A stretch of 64,000 nt of DNA, taken from Pacificoceanicola sp048553275. GTDB lineage: Bacteria > Pseudomonadota > Alphaproteobacteria > Rhodobacterales > Rhodobacteraceae. The DNA is taken from assembly GCF_048553275.1 (NCBI RefSeq), contig NZ_JBLZMW010000006.1, forward strand, positions 124,001 to 188,000, given 5' to 3'. Each line of letters opens with the position of its first letter. Within the stretch, counting starts at the first letter, position 1. Under the pieces are notes generated by a model. It was not told the DNA's origin, made no database searches, and saw only the letters and a program-made list of their open reading frames with translations. Below, in pieces: positions 8,880 through 16,867 of this stretch. The position numbers and the translations under genes are program-made.

Positions 8880-8897
8880 AATTAATCATGATAAATT
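8880..8897. promoter_or_regulatory. near-perfect 18-bp palindrome, candidate operator
   Basis: AATTAATCATGATAAATT is symmetric at 16 of 18 positions around ATCATGAT, and is AT-rich in an otherwise GC-rich gap. Its right end overlaps a TTGACA hexamer (8896-8901) about 46 bp before the amidohydrolase ATG. A repressor bound here would cover a -35 element. I do not recognise the regulator. Confidence 0.45.
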
Positions 8898-8947
8898 GAC
8901 AGTCCGTGGATTGCGGCGCAGAGTCGGAGCGAAAGGAAGGTGCGCCG

Positions 8948-10150
8948 ATGATCCCTGTCAATCCTGAACGATTTCTGAACGACCTGCACGCTTTGCGGGC
9001 AATCGGCGCATCCGGCGTCGGCAAAGGCGTGGTGCGTCCGGCGTATACCGCCAAGGACATCGAGGCGCGTGACTGGCTTGCGGCGCGGATGCAAGCCGCC
9101 GGTTTGACACCGCATTTCGATCCGATGGGATCGGTGTTCGGGCTGGCGGACGGGCCGTCATTGCTGATGGGGTCGCATTCGGACACGCAGCCGGAAGGCG
9201 GCTGGCTCGACGGGGCCCTGGGGGTGATCGCGGCGCTGGAAGTGGCGCGGGCGTCGAAGGAAGCCGGCGGTCCGGCGGTCTCCGTGGTATCCTTCGAGGA
9301 CGAGGAGGGCCGCTTTGGCGTGACAACGGGCAGTGCGGCCTGGACCGGCGTTTTGCCGGAGGAAAAGATCGCTGATCTCGTTGATCCCAAGGGCATTTCC
9401 TTACCCGAGGCGCGCGCCGCCATGGGTGGCCGACTGGGCGATTGGGTTGATCCGAAACAATTCACCGGCTTTTTGGAAATGCACATCGAACAGGGCCCGC
9501 TGCTGGATCAAACCGGCGGCAGGATTGGCGTGGTCGAGGCGATCGTGGGCATTCGTGACATGGTCATCCGCTTCGAAGGGCAGCAAAATCACGCGGGCAC
9601 CACGCCCATGGCGCTGCGGCGCGATGCCTTTCAGGCGCTTGCCCGCTTCAACACGTTGATCAACGAACGGTTTCGAAATGTTGTAACACCCGCGACGGTC
9701 TGGACCGTGGGCCATGTGAGCCTGCATCCAAACGCGCATTCGGTGGTTCCGGGCAAGGTCAGCTTTTCGATGCAGTGGCGCGATGGCGATGTCGAACGGC
9801 TCAAGCGGATGGAGGCACTTATCCGGGAGACCGCCGAGGAGGTGGCGGAGACCATGGGCATGACGCTGGCGTTTGGTTCGATGCTCGGCGTGGAGCCGGT
9901 TGCGATGGACCCGACCATGCGCGCGGCCCTCGCCATGGCCGCCGAAGAGGAAGCACCGGGGCAGTGGCGTCACATGCCCTCGGGCGCGCTGCACGATGCG
10001 TCCAACATGGCGCGACTCATGCCCGCCGCCATGCTGTTCGTGCCCTCGATTGGCGGCGTCAGTCATGATTTTTCAGAGGATACCGACGAAGCCGATCTCG
10101 TCGCGGGTCTGAACGTCCTGGCGCGGGCGGTGGCCCGGATGCAAGGCTGA
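8948..10150 (+). CDS. M20-family Zn-dependent hydrolase (N-carbamoyl-amino acid / allantoate amidohydrolase type)
   Basis: Metal-dependent amidase of the hydantoinase/carbamoylase group (400 aa). Metal-site motifs: GSHSDT, WLDGALG, SFEDEEGRFG, EMHIEQGP and a C-terminal GGVSHDFSED. The dimerisation-domain motif QNHAGTTPM is present. The start was chosen at ATG 8948 because GGAAGG lies 8 nt upstream. An in-frame GTG at 8906 has no such site and overlaps the putative -35 element. Likely substrates are N-carbamoyl-amino acids or ureido compounds such as allantoate, but no pyrimidine or purine catabolic genes are near enough to decide. Confidence 0.85.
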   Translation: MIPVNPERFLNDLHALRAIGASGVGKGVVRPAYTAKDIEARDWLAARMQAAGLTPHFDPMGSVFGLADGPSLLMGSHSDTQPEGGWLDGALGVIAALEVARASKEAGGPAVSVVSFEDEEGRFGVTTGSAAWTGVLPEEKIADLVDPKGISLPEARAAMGGRLGDWVDPKQFTGFLEMHIEQGPLLDQTGGRIGVVEAIVGIRDMVIRFEGQQNHAGTTPMALRRDAFQALARFNTLINERFRNVVTPATVWTVGHVSLHPNAHSVVPGKVSFSMQWRDGDVERLKRMEALIRETAEEVAETMGMTLAFGSMLGVEPVAMDPTMRAALAMAAEEEAPGQWRHMPSGALHDASNMARLMPAAMLFVPSIGGVSHDFSEDTDEADLVAGLNVLARAVARMQG

Positions 10151-10218
10151 GATATCAGGCCGAGGCCGGACGCGGCAACGAGTGTGTGTCAGGTTTGCGG
10201 CCAGTGCGGGAGGCTGAC

Positions 10219-10404
10219 ATGGATTTGGTATCCTTGGGTTTTTATGCGCTGGTCTGCGGACTGCTTGGTCTTGCCGGGCCTAGGCTTGGCCGCGCGCCGG
10301 TGCGGCTCGGCATCGGCGCCGTGGTCGGAATCGTTGCAGTGACCGTGCTGCCGTTGCTCCGGGGCGCGCTGGGGCTGGGGGGCTATGGTATCGCGGTGCC
10401 GTGA
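10219..10404 (+). CDS. small two-helix membrane protein
   Basis: A 61-aa protein made almost entirely of two hydrophobic helices (about residues 3-22 and 29-50), joined by a short basic stretch around GPRLGRAPVR. The ATG at 10219 is preceded by GGGAGG, preferred to the upstream GTG at 10186. It sits 68 nt after the amidohydrolase and converges on the response regulator gene. Function unknown. Its length, hydrophobic pattern and ribosome-binding site suggest a real gene. Confidence 0.55.
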   Translation: MDLVSLGFYALVCGLLGLAGPRLGRAPVRLGIGAVVGIVAVTVLPLLRGALGLGGYGIAVP

Positions 10405-10413
10405 GGCCGGCTG

Positions 10414-11109
10414 TCAGCCCCAGTCCACGTCCCCGAGAAAGATATACCCGGCGCCATAGATCGTCTTGATCAGACGCGGGTTCTTGGGGTCTTCACGCAG
10501 CTTGGTGCGCAACCGCGAGATGCGCACATCCATGGCGCGGTCGAAGCTCTCGCCCGCGGCGCCGCCAAGGGTTTCCTGCATGAAGGCGCGAGTGATCAGG
10601 CGTTTCGGGCTTTCGAGGAACAGGCGCAGCACCTCGCCTTCGGCCTGGCTGAACGGGGTTTCCATACTGTCGGTATCCTCAAGGGAAAACCGGTCGAAAT
10701 GCGCGGTCCAGCCGTTGAAGCGTGCGGTCATCCCTGTCGCCGAGCGCTTGGGGCCGCGCAGGCGTGCCCGCACACGGGCGACGACTTCGGAGGGATCGAA
10801 AGGTTTGATGATGTAGTCATCGGCGCCGAGTTCGAGGCCGGTGATGCGGTCCTGCACCTGCGCGCGCCCGGAGATGATTATGACGCAGGCACCCTGTTCC
10901 AGCGCCAGCCGGTGTACGAGGGAGAGGCCGTCACGGTCGGGCAGGCCGAGATCGACAAGGCAGATGTCCGGCGTGGTGCGGCGCAGCGCCGCCTCGAACT
11001 CGGTGGCGCGGGCGAAGGTCATCGTCCGGTAGCCCGCCTCGCTCAGCGCCTCGGAGAGCATTTCCCGGATCGCGGGTTCGTCGTCGAGAATGGTGACAAG
11101 GGGGCTCAT
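10414..11109 (-). CDS. OmpR/PhoB-family response regulator
   Basis: 231-aa DNA-binding regulator. The receiver domain (1-115) has the acidic pair DD9-10, phospho-acceptor Asp53 in LVDLGLPDRDG, and Lys102 in KPFDP. A winged-helix domain (about 130-228) ends with VRISRLRTKLREDPKNPRL and the TIYGAGYIF wing typical of OmpR/TorR-type proteins. Its start overlaps the stop of the hybrid kinase gene by 4 nt, so the two are co-translated and form a cognate pair. Tandem GTTACA repeats upstream of the kinase gene are a candidate binding site. Confidence 0.92.
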   Translation of the reverse strand: MSPLVTILDDEPAIREMLSEALSEAGYRTMTFARATEFEAALRRTTPDICLVDLGLPDRDGLSLVHRLALEQGACVIIISGRAQVQDRITGLELGADDYIIKPFDPSEVVARVRARLRGPKRSATGMTARFNGWTAHFDRFSLEDTDSMETPFSQAEGEVLRLFLESPKRLITRAFMQETLGGAAGESFDRAMDVRISRLRTKLREDPKNPRLIKTIYGAGYIFLGDVDWG

Positions 11110-13004
11110 GCGCTGGCTTTAGACTGCGCGAGGAAGGTGGTCAAATCGTCCGGCGTAAAGGGTTTTCGCAGCACCGGGACTCGGGCGCGGGCCGCGCTGT
11201 GCAGCGGGTGGTCGGGGGGCATGGAGGTCATCAGATGCAGCGGCGCACCGGGCAGGCGGTCGATGAGCGCAAGACCGGTGTCCTCGCCTTCGAGGCTGAT
11301 ATCCGAGAGGATCAGTGCAAGGTTGGGCAGCTCTTGGGCGAGCGCGATGGCCTCCGCGACGGAGGCGGCCTCGACCACGGCAAAGCCCATACCGGTCAGC
11401 ATATCGCGCACCGAGGCGCGCAGGTCGGCGCTATCCTCGACCAGCAGCGCGAGAGAGCCGGTGCCGTCCGGTTGCGGCGCCGGGATGGCGGCGCGCAGCG
11501 GCAGACGCAGGGTGACGCAAGCGCCGTGGCCGGTGTTTGACAGGCGCGCGGAACCACCGGCGAGCTTTGTCATGTCGTAGACCATGGCAAGGCCGAGGCC
11601 GGAGCCCTCACCGCCCTTCGTGGTGAAGAACGGATCGAGCCCGTGTTGGAGCGCGGTTTCCGAGAAGCCGGGACCGGTGTCCGTGACGGTGAACTCCAGC
11701 CATGTGTCCTGCACCGCGCGGGCGTCGATGCGGATCTCGCCGCGGTCGCCACAGGCGTCACGGGCGTTCAGGATCAGGTTCAGGAGTGCGTCCTGCAACA
11801 GGCCCGGATCGGCAAGGAGCGGGCCGTTCGTTGCATTGTGCACACGCAGTCGTATGCCGGACGGCAGCGAGGGCGTGGCGAGCGTGCCGATATCATCGAG
11901 GAAGCCTGTGAGATCCAGCGGCCGGGGTTGCCAGCTGCGTTGGCTGGTTATGTCGGCGATGCGGTTCAGCAGATCGCCGCCGCGCCTGGCCGCGGCAAGT
12001 GTGGCGGTGATCAGCGGCTGCGCGGCCTCGTCCGCGGTGAGGCGCGCGAGTTTGGACTGCATCCCGAGGATGATGGTCAGCAGGTTGGAGAAGTCATGCG
12101 CCATGCCACTGATCAGCTGTGCCGCCATTTCGCGGCGGCGGGTCTGTTGCAGGGCGGCGCGGGCCTGGGTTTCTTCGGTGATGTCCTGCGAGAGGATATA
12201 GACGCCCGGTTCCAGCGGATCGGGGGTGAAGGCGGCGCGAATGCGGCGCGAGCTGGCCTCATCGGTGAATTCGAAGGTGCTGGGCCGCCCCTGCATCGCC
12301 GCGTCGAGGTGCGGCTTGACACGCGCGTAGGCCTGATCGCCGAGCGTTTTCGAGATGTGCAGACCGATGATGTCCGAGGGCCGACCCGGCATGACGGCTG
12401 AGAGGCGGCGGTTGGAGAAGGTGTAGTGCCCGGCGGCGTCGACGCGGGCGATATGCGCGGGCATCATTTCGGTGGTTGTGCGGGTGCGGGCCTCTATTTC
12501 CAGAAGCTCGCGGCGGGCTTCCTTGAGGGCCGTGTTGCTGGCGGCCAGTTGGCGGTTGGTCTTGGCCAGTTCCTCGGAGCGTTTGAGCACCTGATCCGAG
12601 AGCGTTTCGGAGTGACTGCGCAGCATTTTCTCCTGCGTCTTGGTGTCGGTGATGTCGGTGTAGACCGTGACCCAGCCGCCCTGCGGCAGCGGCGCGCCCT
12701 CGACCGAAATGGTTTGGCCATTGGCACGGGTGCGCTCCATGTAATGCGGCTGAAAGGCGCGGGCGATTTCCGTGCGTGTTGCGATGAAGTCTTCGGGATC
12801 ATCCACGGTCCCGTATTCGCCGCGCAGGGTCAGGTGACGGATGGTGTCCTCGAAGCAGGCACCGGGCGTGGTGAGTTCGGGCGGCAGATCGAACATCTCC
12901 GCAAAGCGGGCATTGCAGACGGCAAGCCGCAGGTCGCTGTCGTAGATCGTCAGGGCCTGCTGAATCAGGTTCAGACCGGCCTGGGTGAGGGCGGGTGTGC
13001 TCAT
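11106..13004 (-). CDS. cytoplasmic PAS hybrid histidine kinase
   Basis: 632-aa sensor kinase without transmembrane segments, so it probably senses an internal signal. Order: PAS-like domain (about 10-120), coiled coil (120-172), second PAS (173-285), HisKA with phospho-acceptor His303 in GMAHDFSNLL, HATPase with N-box Asn413, G1 DTGPGF and G2 GGEGSGLGLA, then a C-terminal receiver (516-628) with Asp568 in ILSDIS. The extra receiver plus a separate OmpR-type partner suggests either a phosphorelay or self-modulation. It is divergent from the acyl-CoA ligase of the liv cluster, which may be its target. Confidence 0.9.
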   Translation of the reverse strand: MSTPALTQAGLNLIQQALTIYDSDLRLAVCNARFAEMFDLPPELTTPGACFEDTIRHLTLRGEYGTVDDPEDFIATRTEIARAFQPHYMERTRANGQTISVEGAPLPQGGWVTVYTDITDTKTQEKMLRSHSETLSDQVLKRSEELAKTNRQLAASNTALKEARRELLEIEARTRTTTEMMPAHIARVDAAGHYTFSNRRLSAVMPGRPSDIIGLHISKTLGDQAYARVKPHLDAAMQGRPSTFEFTDEASSRRIRAAFTPDPLEPGVYILSQDITEETQARAALQQTRRREMAAQLISGMAHDFSNLLTIILGMQSKLARLTADEAAQPLITATLAAARRGGDLLNRIADITSQRSWQPRPLDLTGFLDDIGTLATPSLPSGIRLRVHNATNGPLLADPGLLQDALLNLILNARDACGDRGEIRIDARAVQDTWLEFTVTDTGPGFSETALQHGLDPFFTTKGGEGSGLGLAMVYDMTKLAGGSARLSNTGHGACVTLRLPLRAAIPAPQPDGTGSLALLVEDSADLRASVRDMLTGMGFAVVEAASVAEAIALAQELPNLALILSDISLEGEDTGLALIDRLPGAPLHLMTSMPPDHPLHSAARARVPVLRKPFTPDDLTTFLAQSKASA

Positions 13005-13293
13005 GGTGTGGAGCCTATGCCGGCGTGCAGGCCTTGGGAAGGGCCGGGACGGCAGAGCTGTTTCTTCGAAAGGCGCCCCGCCCGCCCCGGCGATCCCTTC
13101 AGGATTGGACGGGAGGATACGCGAGGCCGGAGCGGCTCGTTACAATTGGTTACATTTTGGAAATGTTCAGGAAAAAGTTGACCGCCAGCGTTGGAGGGGA
13201 CCAAGATGGTCTCCAGAATCGCGAAAAGCGGCTGGCCCTTGAGGAGGGGTCGGATCTGGGTGCCGGACAAACGGCATGACGGGAGGAAAAGCA
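13005..13293. promoter_or_regulatory. divergent control region with tandem GTTACA repeats
   Basis: 289-bp gap between the hybrid kinase (minus) and the acyl-CoA ligase (plus). Two GTTACA hexamers at 13139-13144 and 13149-13154 are exactly 10 bp apart, one helical turn, in an AT-rich patch. OmpR-family regulators typically bind such direct repeats, so this is a candidate site for the adjacent regulator. The rest of the gap shows no ORF with a ribosome-binding site. Confidence 0.4.
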
Positions 13294-15267
13294 TTGGTTC
13301 AGATGGTGATGGGCGCAGCAGGGCTGCGCTCGGTCCCTGCCTTGTTGCAGCGCAATGTCCGGGAGTGCGGGAACAGCCCGGCCTACCGCGAGAAAGAATT
13401 CGGCATCTGGCAAAGCTGGACCTGGGCGGAGGCCGCCGAGGAGATCGAGGCGCTGGCGCTTGGGTTGATGAACCTCGGGGTGAACCCCGGCGATCACGTT
13501 GCCATCATCGGGCGCAACCGTCCGTCGCTCTACTGGTCGATGGTGTCCGCGCAGATGTGTGGCGCCGTGCCGGTGCCGCTCTACCAGGACGCGGTGGCCG
13601 AGGAGATGGCCTATGTCATGGGGCATTGCGGTGCGCGGTTCGTGATCTGCGCCGATCAGGAGCAGGTCGACAAGGTCATCGAGATCCAGGACGACCTGCA
13701 CCAGTTCGAGCATATGATCTATGTCGATCCGCGCGGAATGCGCAAATACGACCATACGCATCTACATGATTTCGCGCATGTTCAGGCGCAAGGGCGCGCG
13801 GCGCGGGACGAGTTCATCAAGGAGCTGGAAAAGCGGCGTGATGCGCTGGGCTATGACGACAAATGCGTGATGCTCTACACCTCCGGCACCACGGGTAAGC
13901 CCAAGGGCGTCGTGCTGTCGAACCGCAATATCATCGAGGCGGCGAAATCCTCGGCGGAGTTCGACAATCTGCGCCGCGACGATGAGGTGCTGGCCTACCT
14001 GCCGATGGCCTGGGTCGGGGATTTCATCTTTTCCATTGGGCAGGCCTACTGGAAAGGGTTTTGCGTCAACTGCCCGGAATCGGCGGATACTTTGATGACC
14101 GACCTGCGGGAGATTGCGCCGAGCTATTACTTTGCGCCGCCGCGGATCTTCGAGACGCAGCTGACACAGATCATGATCCGCATGGAAGACGCCAGCCCAA
14201 TGAAACGGCGGATCTTCCATTACTTCATGCAGCATGCCCGCCGCGTCGGGCCGGATATCCTCGATGGCAAGCAGGTGAGCGTGCTGGACCGGCTGAAATA
14301 CCGCCTTGGCGAGTTCATGGTCTATGGGCCGCTGAAGAATGCCATGGGCTTTTCGAAAGTGCGCGTCGGGTACACGGCGGGCGAGGCCATCGGGCCGGAA
14401 ATCTTTGATTTCTATCGTGCACTCGGGATCAACCTCAAACAACTGTACGGTCAGACGGAAGCGTCGGTCTTCATCACCGTGCAACCCGATGGCGAGGTGC
14501 GCTCCGATACGGTCGGCGTGCCCGCGCCGGGGGTCGAGATCAGGATCGCGGAGAACGGCGAGGTGTTCTATCGCTCGCCCGGGACCTTCGTGGAGTATTA
14601 CAAGAATCCGGAGAGCACAGCAGACACGAAAGACGCCGAAGGCTGGGTCGCGACGGGGGATGCGGGGTTCTTCGAAGAGGGCTCCGGGCATTTGCGGATT
14701 ATCGACCGGGCCAAGGACGTTGGACAGATGTCGACGGGCGCAATGTTCGCGCCGAAATATGTCGAGAACAAGCTGAAGTTCTATCCCAACATCCTCGAAG
14801 CCGTGGTGTTCGGCGCGGGGCGCGACCGCTGCGTTGCCTTCATCAACATCGATCTGACGGCGGTGGGCAACTGGGCGGAGCGGAACAATATCGCCTATGC
14901 CTCCTACCAGGAACTGGCGCAGCACCCGCAGGTGCTCGACACGATTCAGGGCCATATCGAGGAGGTGAATGCCTCCGTTGCGGAAGATGACATGCTGGCC
15001 GGGTGCCAGATCCACCGCTTCCTCGTGCTGCACAAGGAACTCGACGCCGATGATGGCGAGATGACCCGGACCCGGAAGGTGAAGCGCAAGGTGATCGGCG
15101 AGAAGTTCGACGATCTTGTGACGGCTTTGTACGACGGTTCGGACAGTGTCTATACCGAGACGGAAGTGACCTATGAGGACGGGCGCAAGGGCAAGATCAA
15201 GGCGACGCTGATCCTGCGGGATGCGGCCGTGGTGCCTGTGGTGCCCAAAGCGGTGGCGGCGGAATGA
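13294..15267 (+). CDS. AMP-binding long-chain-type acyl-CoA ligase
   Basis: Activates a carboxylic acid to its CoA thioester using ATP. The protein is about 657 aa with ANL-family motifs: the P-loop YTSGTTGKPKG, the LYGQTEAS A5 motif, the GDAGFF A7-type motif, and a C-terminal TRTRKVKR segment with a late lysine. Length and motif set match the large FadD15-like acyl-CoA synthetases often found with LIV transporters. Start: TTG at 13294 lies 7 nt after GGAGG. The ATG at 13276 has no ribosome-binding site. First gene of the liv-like cluster. Substrate chain length is unknown. Confidence 0.85.
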   Translation: MVQMVMGAAGLRSVPALLQRNVRECGNSPAYREKEFGIWQSWTWAEAAEEIEALALGLMNLGVNPGDHVAIIGRNRPSLYWSMVSAQMCGAVPVPLYQDAVAEEMAYVMGHCGARFVICADQEQVDKVIEIQDDLHQFEHMIYVDPRGMRKYDHTHLHDFAHVQAQGRAARDEFIKELEKRRDALGYDDKCVMLYTSGTTGKPKGVVLSNRNIIEAAKSSAEFDNLRRDDEVLAYLPMAWVGDFIFSIGQAYWKGFCVNCPESADTLMTDLREIAPSYYFAPPRIFETQLTQIMIRMEDASPMKRRIFHYFMQHARRVGPDILDGKQVSVLDRLKYRLGEFMVYGPLKNAMGFSKVRVGYTAGEAIGPEIFDFYRALGINLKQLYGQTEASVFITVQPDGEVRSDTVGVPAPGVEIRIAENGEVFYRSPGTFVEYYKNPESTADTKDAEGWVATGDAGFFEEGSGHLRIIDRAKDVGQMSTGAMFAPKYVENKLKFYPNILEAVVFGAGRDRCVAFINIDLTAVGNWAERNNIAYASYQELAQHPQVLDTIQGHIEEVNASVAEDDMLAGCQIHRFLVLHKELDADDGEMTRTRKVKRKVIGEKFDDLVTALYDGSDSVYTETEVTYEDGRKGKIKATLILRDAAVVPVVPKAVAAE

Positions 15268-15268
15268 T

Positions 15269-15320
15269 GGCTGTCGCTCGTTGCCGGGGGCAACATCGCC
15301 CCACCCACCATCCCGCAGGC
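15269..15320. repeat. dispersed intergenic sequence, copy 2 (partner at 8775)
   Basis: After the ligase stop: GCTCGTTGCCGGGGGC, then AACATCGCCCC, CCCACC, TCCCG and GCG blocks in the same order as at 8775-8834. A CCGG-type inverted element lies in the middle. Both copies directly follow stop codons. Confidence 0.45.
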
Positions 15321-15358
15321 GTTATCCGTGGCGTTGCGCCTTTGGGCGACGGTGCGGT

Positions 15359-15387
15359 GAGTATTTGGAAAGAGAAGAAGACGGGGG
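15359..15387 (+). repeat. dispersed intergenic motif, copy B
   Basis: GAGTATTTGGAAAGAGAAGAAG followed by ACGGGGG: the most divergent of the four copies. It ends only a few bases before the GTG start of livG, so part of it may fall in the translation-initiation region. Confidence 0.55.
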
Positions 15388-15394
15388 CGGGCGC

Positions 15395-16207
15395 GTGAAG
15401 GACACTGAAGGATACGTCACGGCGGACGGGCGCCAGATCGGCGGCACTCTGATGGAGCTCAAGAACATCACACTGAAGTTCGGTGGGGTGACGGCGATCT
15501 CCGATATCTCCTTCGACATCCGTGAAGGGGAAATTCGGGCGATCATCGGACCCAATGGCGCGGGCAAGTCGTCGATGCTCAATATCATCAGCGGGTTTTA
15601 TACACCGACGATCGGCGAGCTTTGGTACAAGGGGGCGAAACGCCCGCCTATGAAGCCGTTCGAAGTGGCGCGGATGGGCGTGGCGCGGACGTTCCAGAAC
15701 ATTGCCTTGTTTGAAGGAATGACGGTGTTGGACAACGTCATGACCGGGCGTCTGACGCATATGAAGGCTGGTATTGCGGCGCAGGCGCTGTGGTTCGGCA
15801 AGGCGCGCGACGAGGAAATCGCCAACCGCGAGAAGGTGGAGCGGGTGATCGACTTTCTGGAAATCCAGAGCATCCGCAAGACGCCGGTGGGGCGGTTGCC
15901 CTATGGTTTGAAGAAGCGGGTGGAACTGGCGCGGGCGTTGGCGGCGGAGCCATCTATCCTGCTGCTCGACGAGCCGATGGCGGGGATGAACGTCGAGGAG
16001 AAGGAGGACATGAGCCGCTTCATCCTTGATGTGAACGACGAATTCGGCACCACGATCTGCCTGATCGAGCATGACATGGGTGTGGTCATGGACCTCTCCG
16101 ACCGCGTGGTTGTCATGGATTACGGCAAGAAGATCGGCGATGGCCCGCCCGAGGAGGTGCGCGCCAACCAGGATGTGATCGATGCCTACCTGGGGGTGGC
16201 GCATTGA
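15395..16207 (+). CDS. livG: LIV-type ABC transporter ATP-binding protein LivG
   Basis: One of two ATPases powering a branched-chain-amino-acid-type (HAAT) importer. 270 aa from GTG 15395. The N-terminal 19 residues (VKDTEGYVTADGRQIGGTL) precede MELKNITLKFGG, and an alternative ATG start is at 15452. Walker A is GPNGAGKSS, the signature region PYGLKKRVELARAL is degenerate (LPYG for LSGG), Walker B is ILLLDEPMAGMN, and the H-loop is LIEHDMG. The missing LSGG is common in LivG proteins of this sub-group. Its end overlaps the next start (TGATG), so translation is coupled. Confidence 0.9.
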   Translation: MKDTEGYVTADGRQIGGTLMELKNITLKFGGVTAISDISFDIREGEIRAIIGPNGAGKSSMLNIISGFYTPTIGELWYKGAKRPPMKPFEVARMGVARTFQNIALFEGMTVLDNVMTGRLTHMKAGIAAQALWFGKARDEEIANREKVERVIDFLEIQSIRKTPVGRLPYGLKKRVELARALAAEPSILLLDEPMAGMNVEEKEDMSRFILDVNDEFGTTICLIEHDMGVVMDLSDRVVVMDYGKKIGDGPPEEVRANQDVIDAYLGVAH

Positions 16208-16848
16208 TGGGCTGGCACGGGACCCGACCGCGGCAGGCGCTTTGCCCTTCCCGCGCGCAGTCGATGCGCCGGGCACAGCCGCGTGCCGCGCATGTTCGCC
16301 TTTTTGCGACCTTTCTGTTGGCGACTTCGGTCGCTGGTTTTGCCGGTAACACTGGTGCCGCGCCGGCCGACGATTGGCGCGAGATGGTCGATGCCTGCGC
16401 CGCCTTTCTTGAGACGGGCGCGTTCACGGAGCCTGAAGACATGACGCTGACTGGAAGGCGCGACCTTGGCGAAGACCACTTGCTGTGCTTTGACAGCCTC
16501 GCTTTGGATGCGCGTCCCGTTCCTGGATGCAATGTCATCGAGGCAACGTTCGAGGGGCGCTCGTACGCGGGACTCGAGCTGCAATGGCGCGAAGACGCGG
16601 CCAGTCCGGACAGTTTCGAGAGGGCAAAGTGCTTTCCCAACAGCACGCGGATGGAATCCCGCAAAGGCATCCCCGATGCGCTGAGCTCCTGGTTCAAGGA
16701 GGCGGAGGCTTCCGGTCGGGTCGTGGCGGTAAAGGAACATGTATGGGACGGTTGCTCGCGAAGCGGACGGAAATGGCGTGTCGCGCATGCGCATGAATTT
16801 GGTCCGATACTGTGGTTTTCCAGCCTGAAATCCCCCTGCAACTCCTGA
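16207..16848 (+). CDS. secreted cysteine-containing orphan inserted in the liv operon
   Basis: 213-aa protein with no family I recognise. A basic stretch is followed by a hydrophobic export signal (about residues 30-50, LFATFLLATSVAGFAG). The mature part has six cysteines, in the contexts DACAAF, LLCFDS, VPGCNV, AKCFPN, WDGCSR and SPCNS, consistent with three disulfides in the periplasm. The ATG overlaps the livG stop and livH follows 19 nt later. LIV operons normally do not carry a gene here, so this may be an accessory insertion. Confidence 0.65.
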   Translation: MGWHGTRPRQALCPSRAQSMRRAQPRAAHVRLFATFLLATSVAGFAGNTGAAPADDWREMVDACAAFLETGAFTEPEDMTLTGRRDLGEDHLLCFDSLALDARPVPGCNVIEATFEGRSYAGLELQWREDAASPDSFERAKCFPNSTRMESRKGIPDALSSWFKEAEASGRVVAVKEHVWDGCSRSGRKWRVAHAHEFGPILWFSSLKSPCNS

Positions 16849-16867
16849 AAGGCACGTTGGAGAAGAA

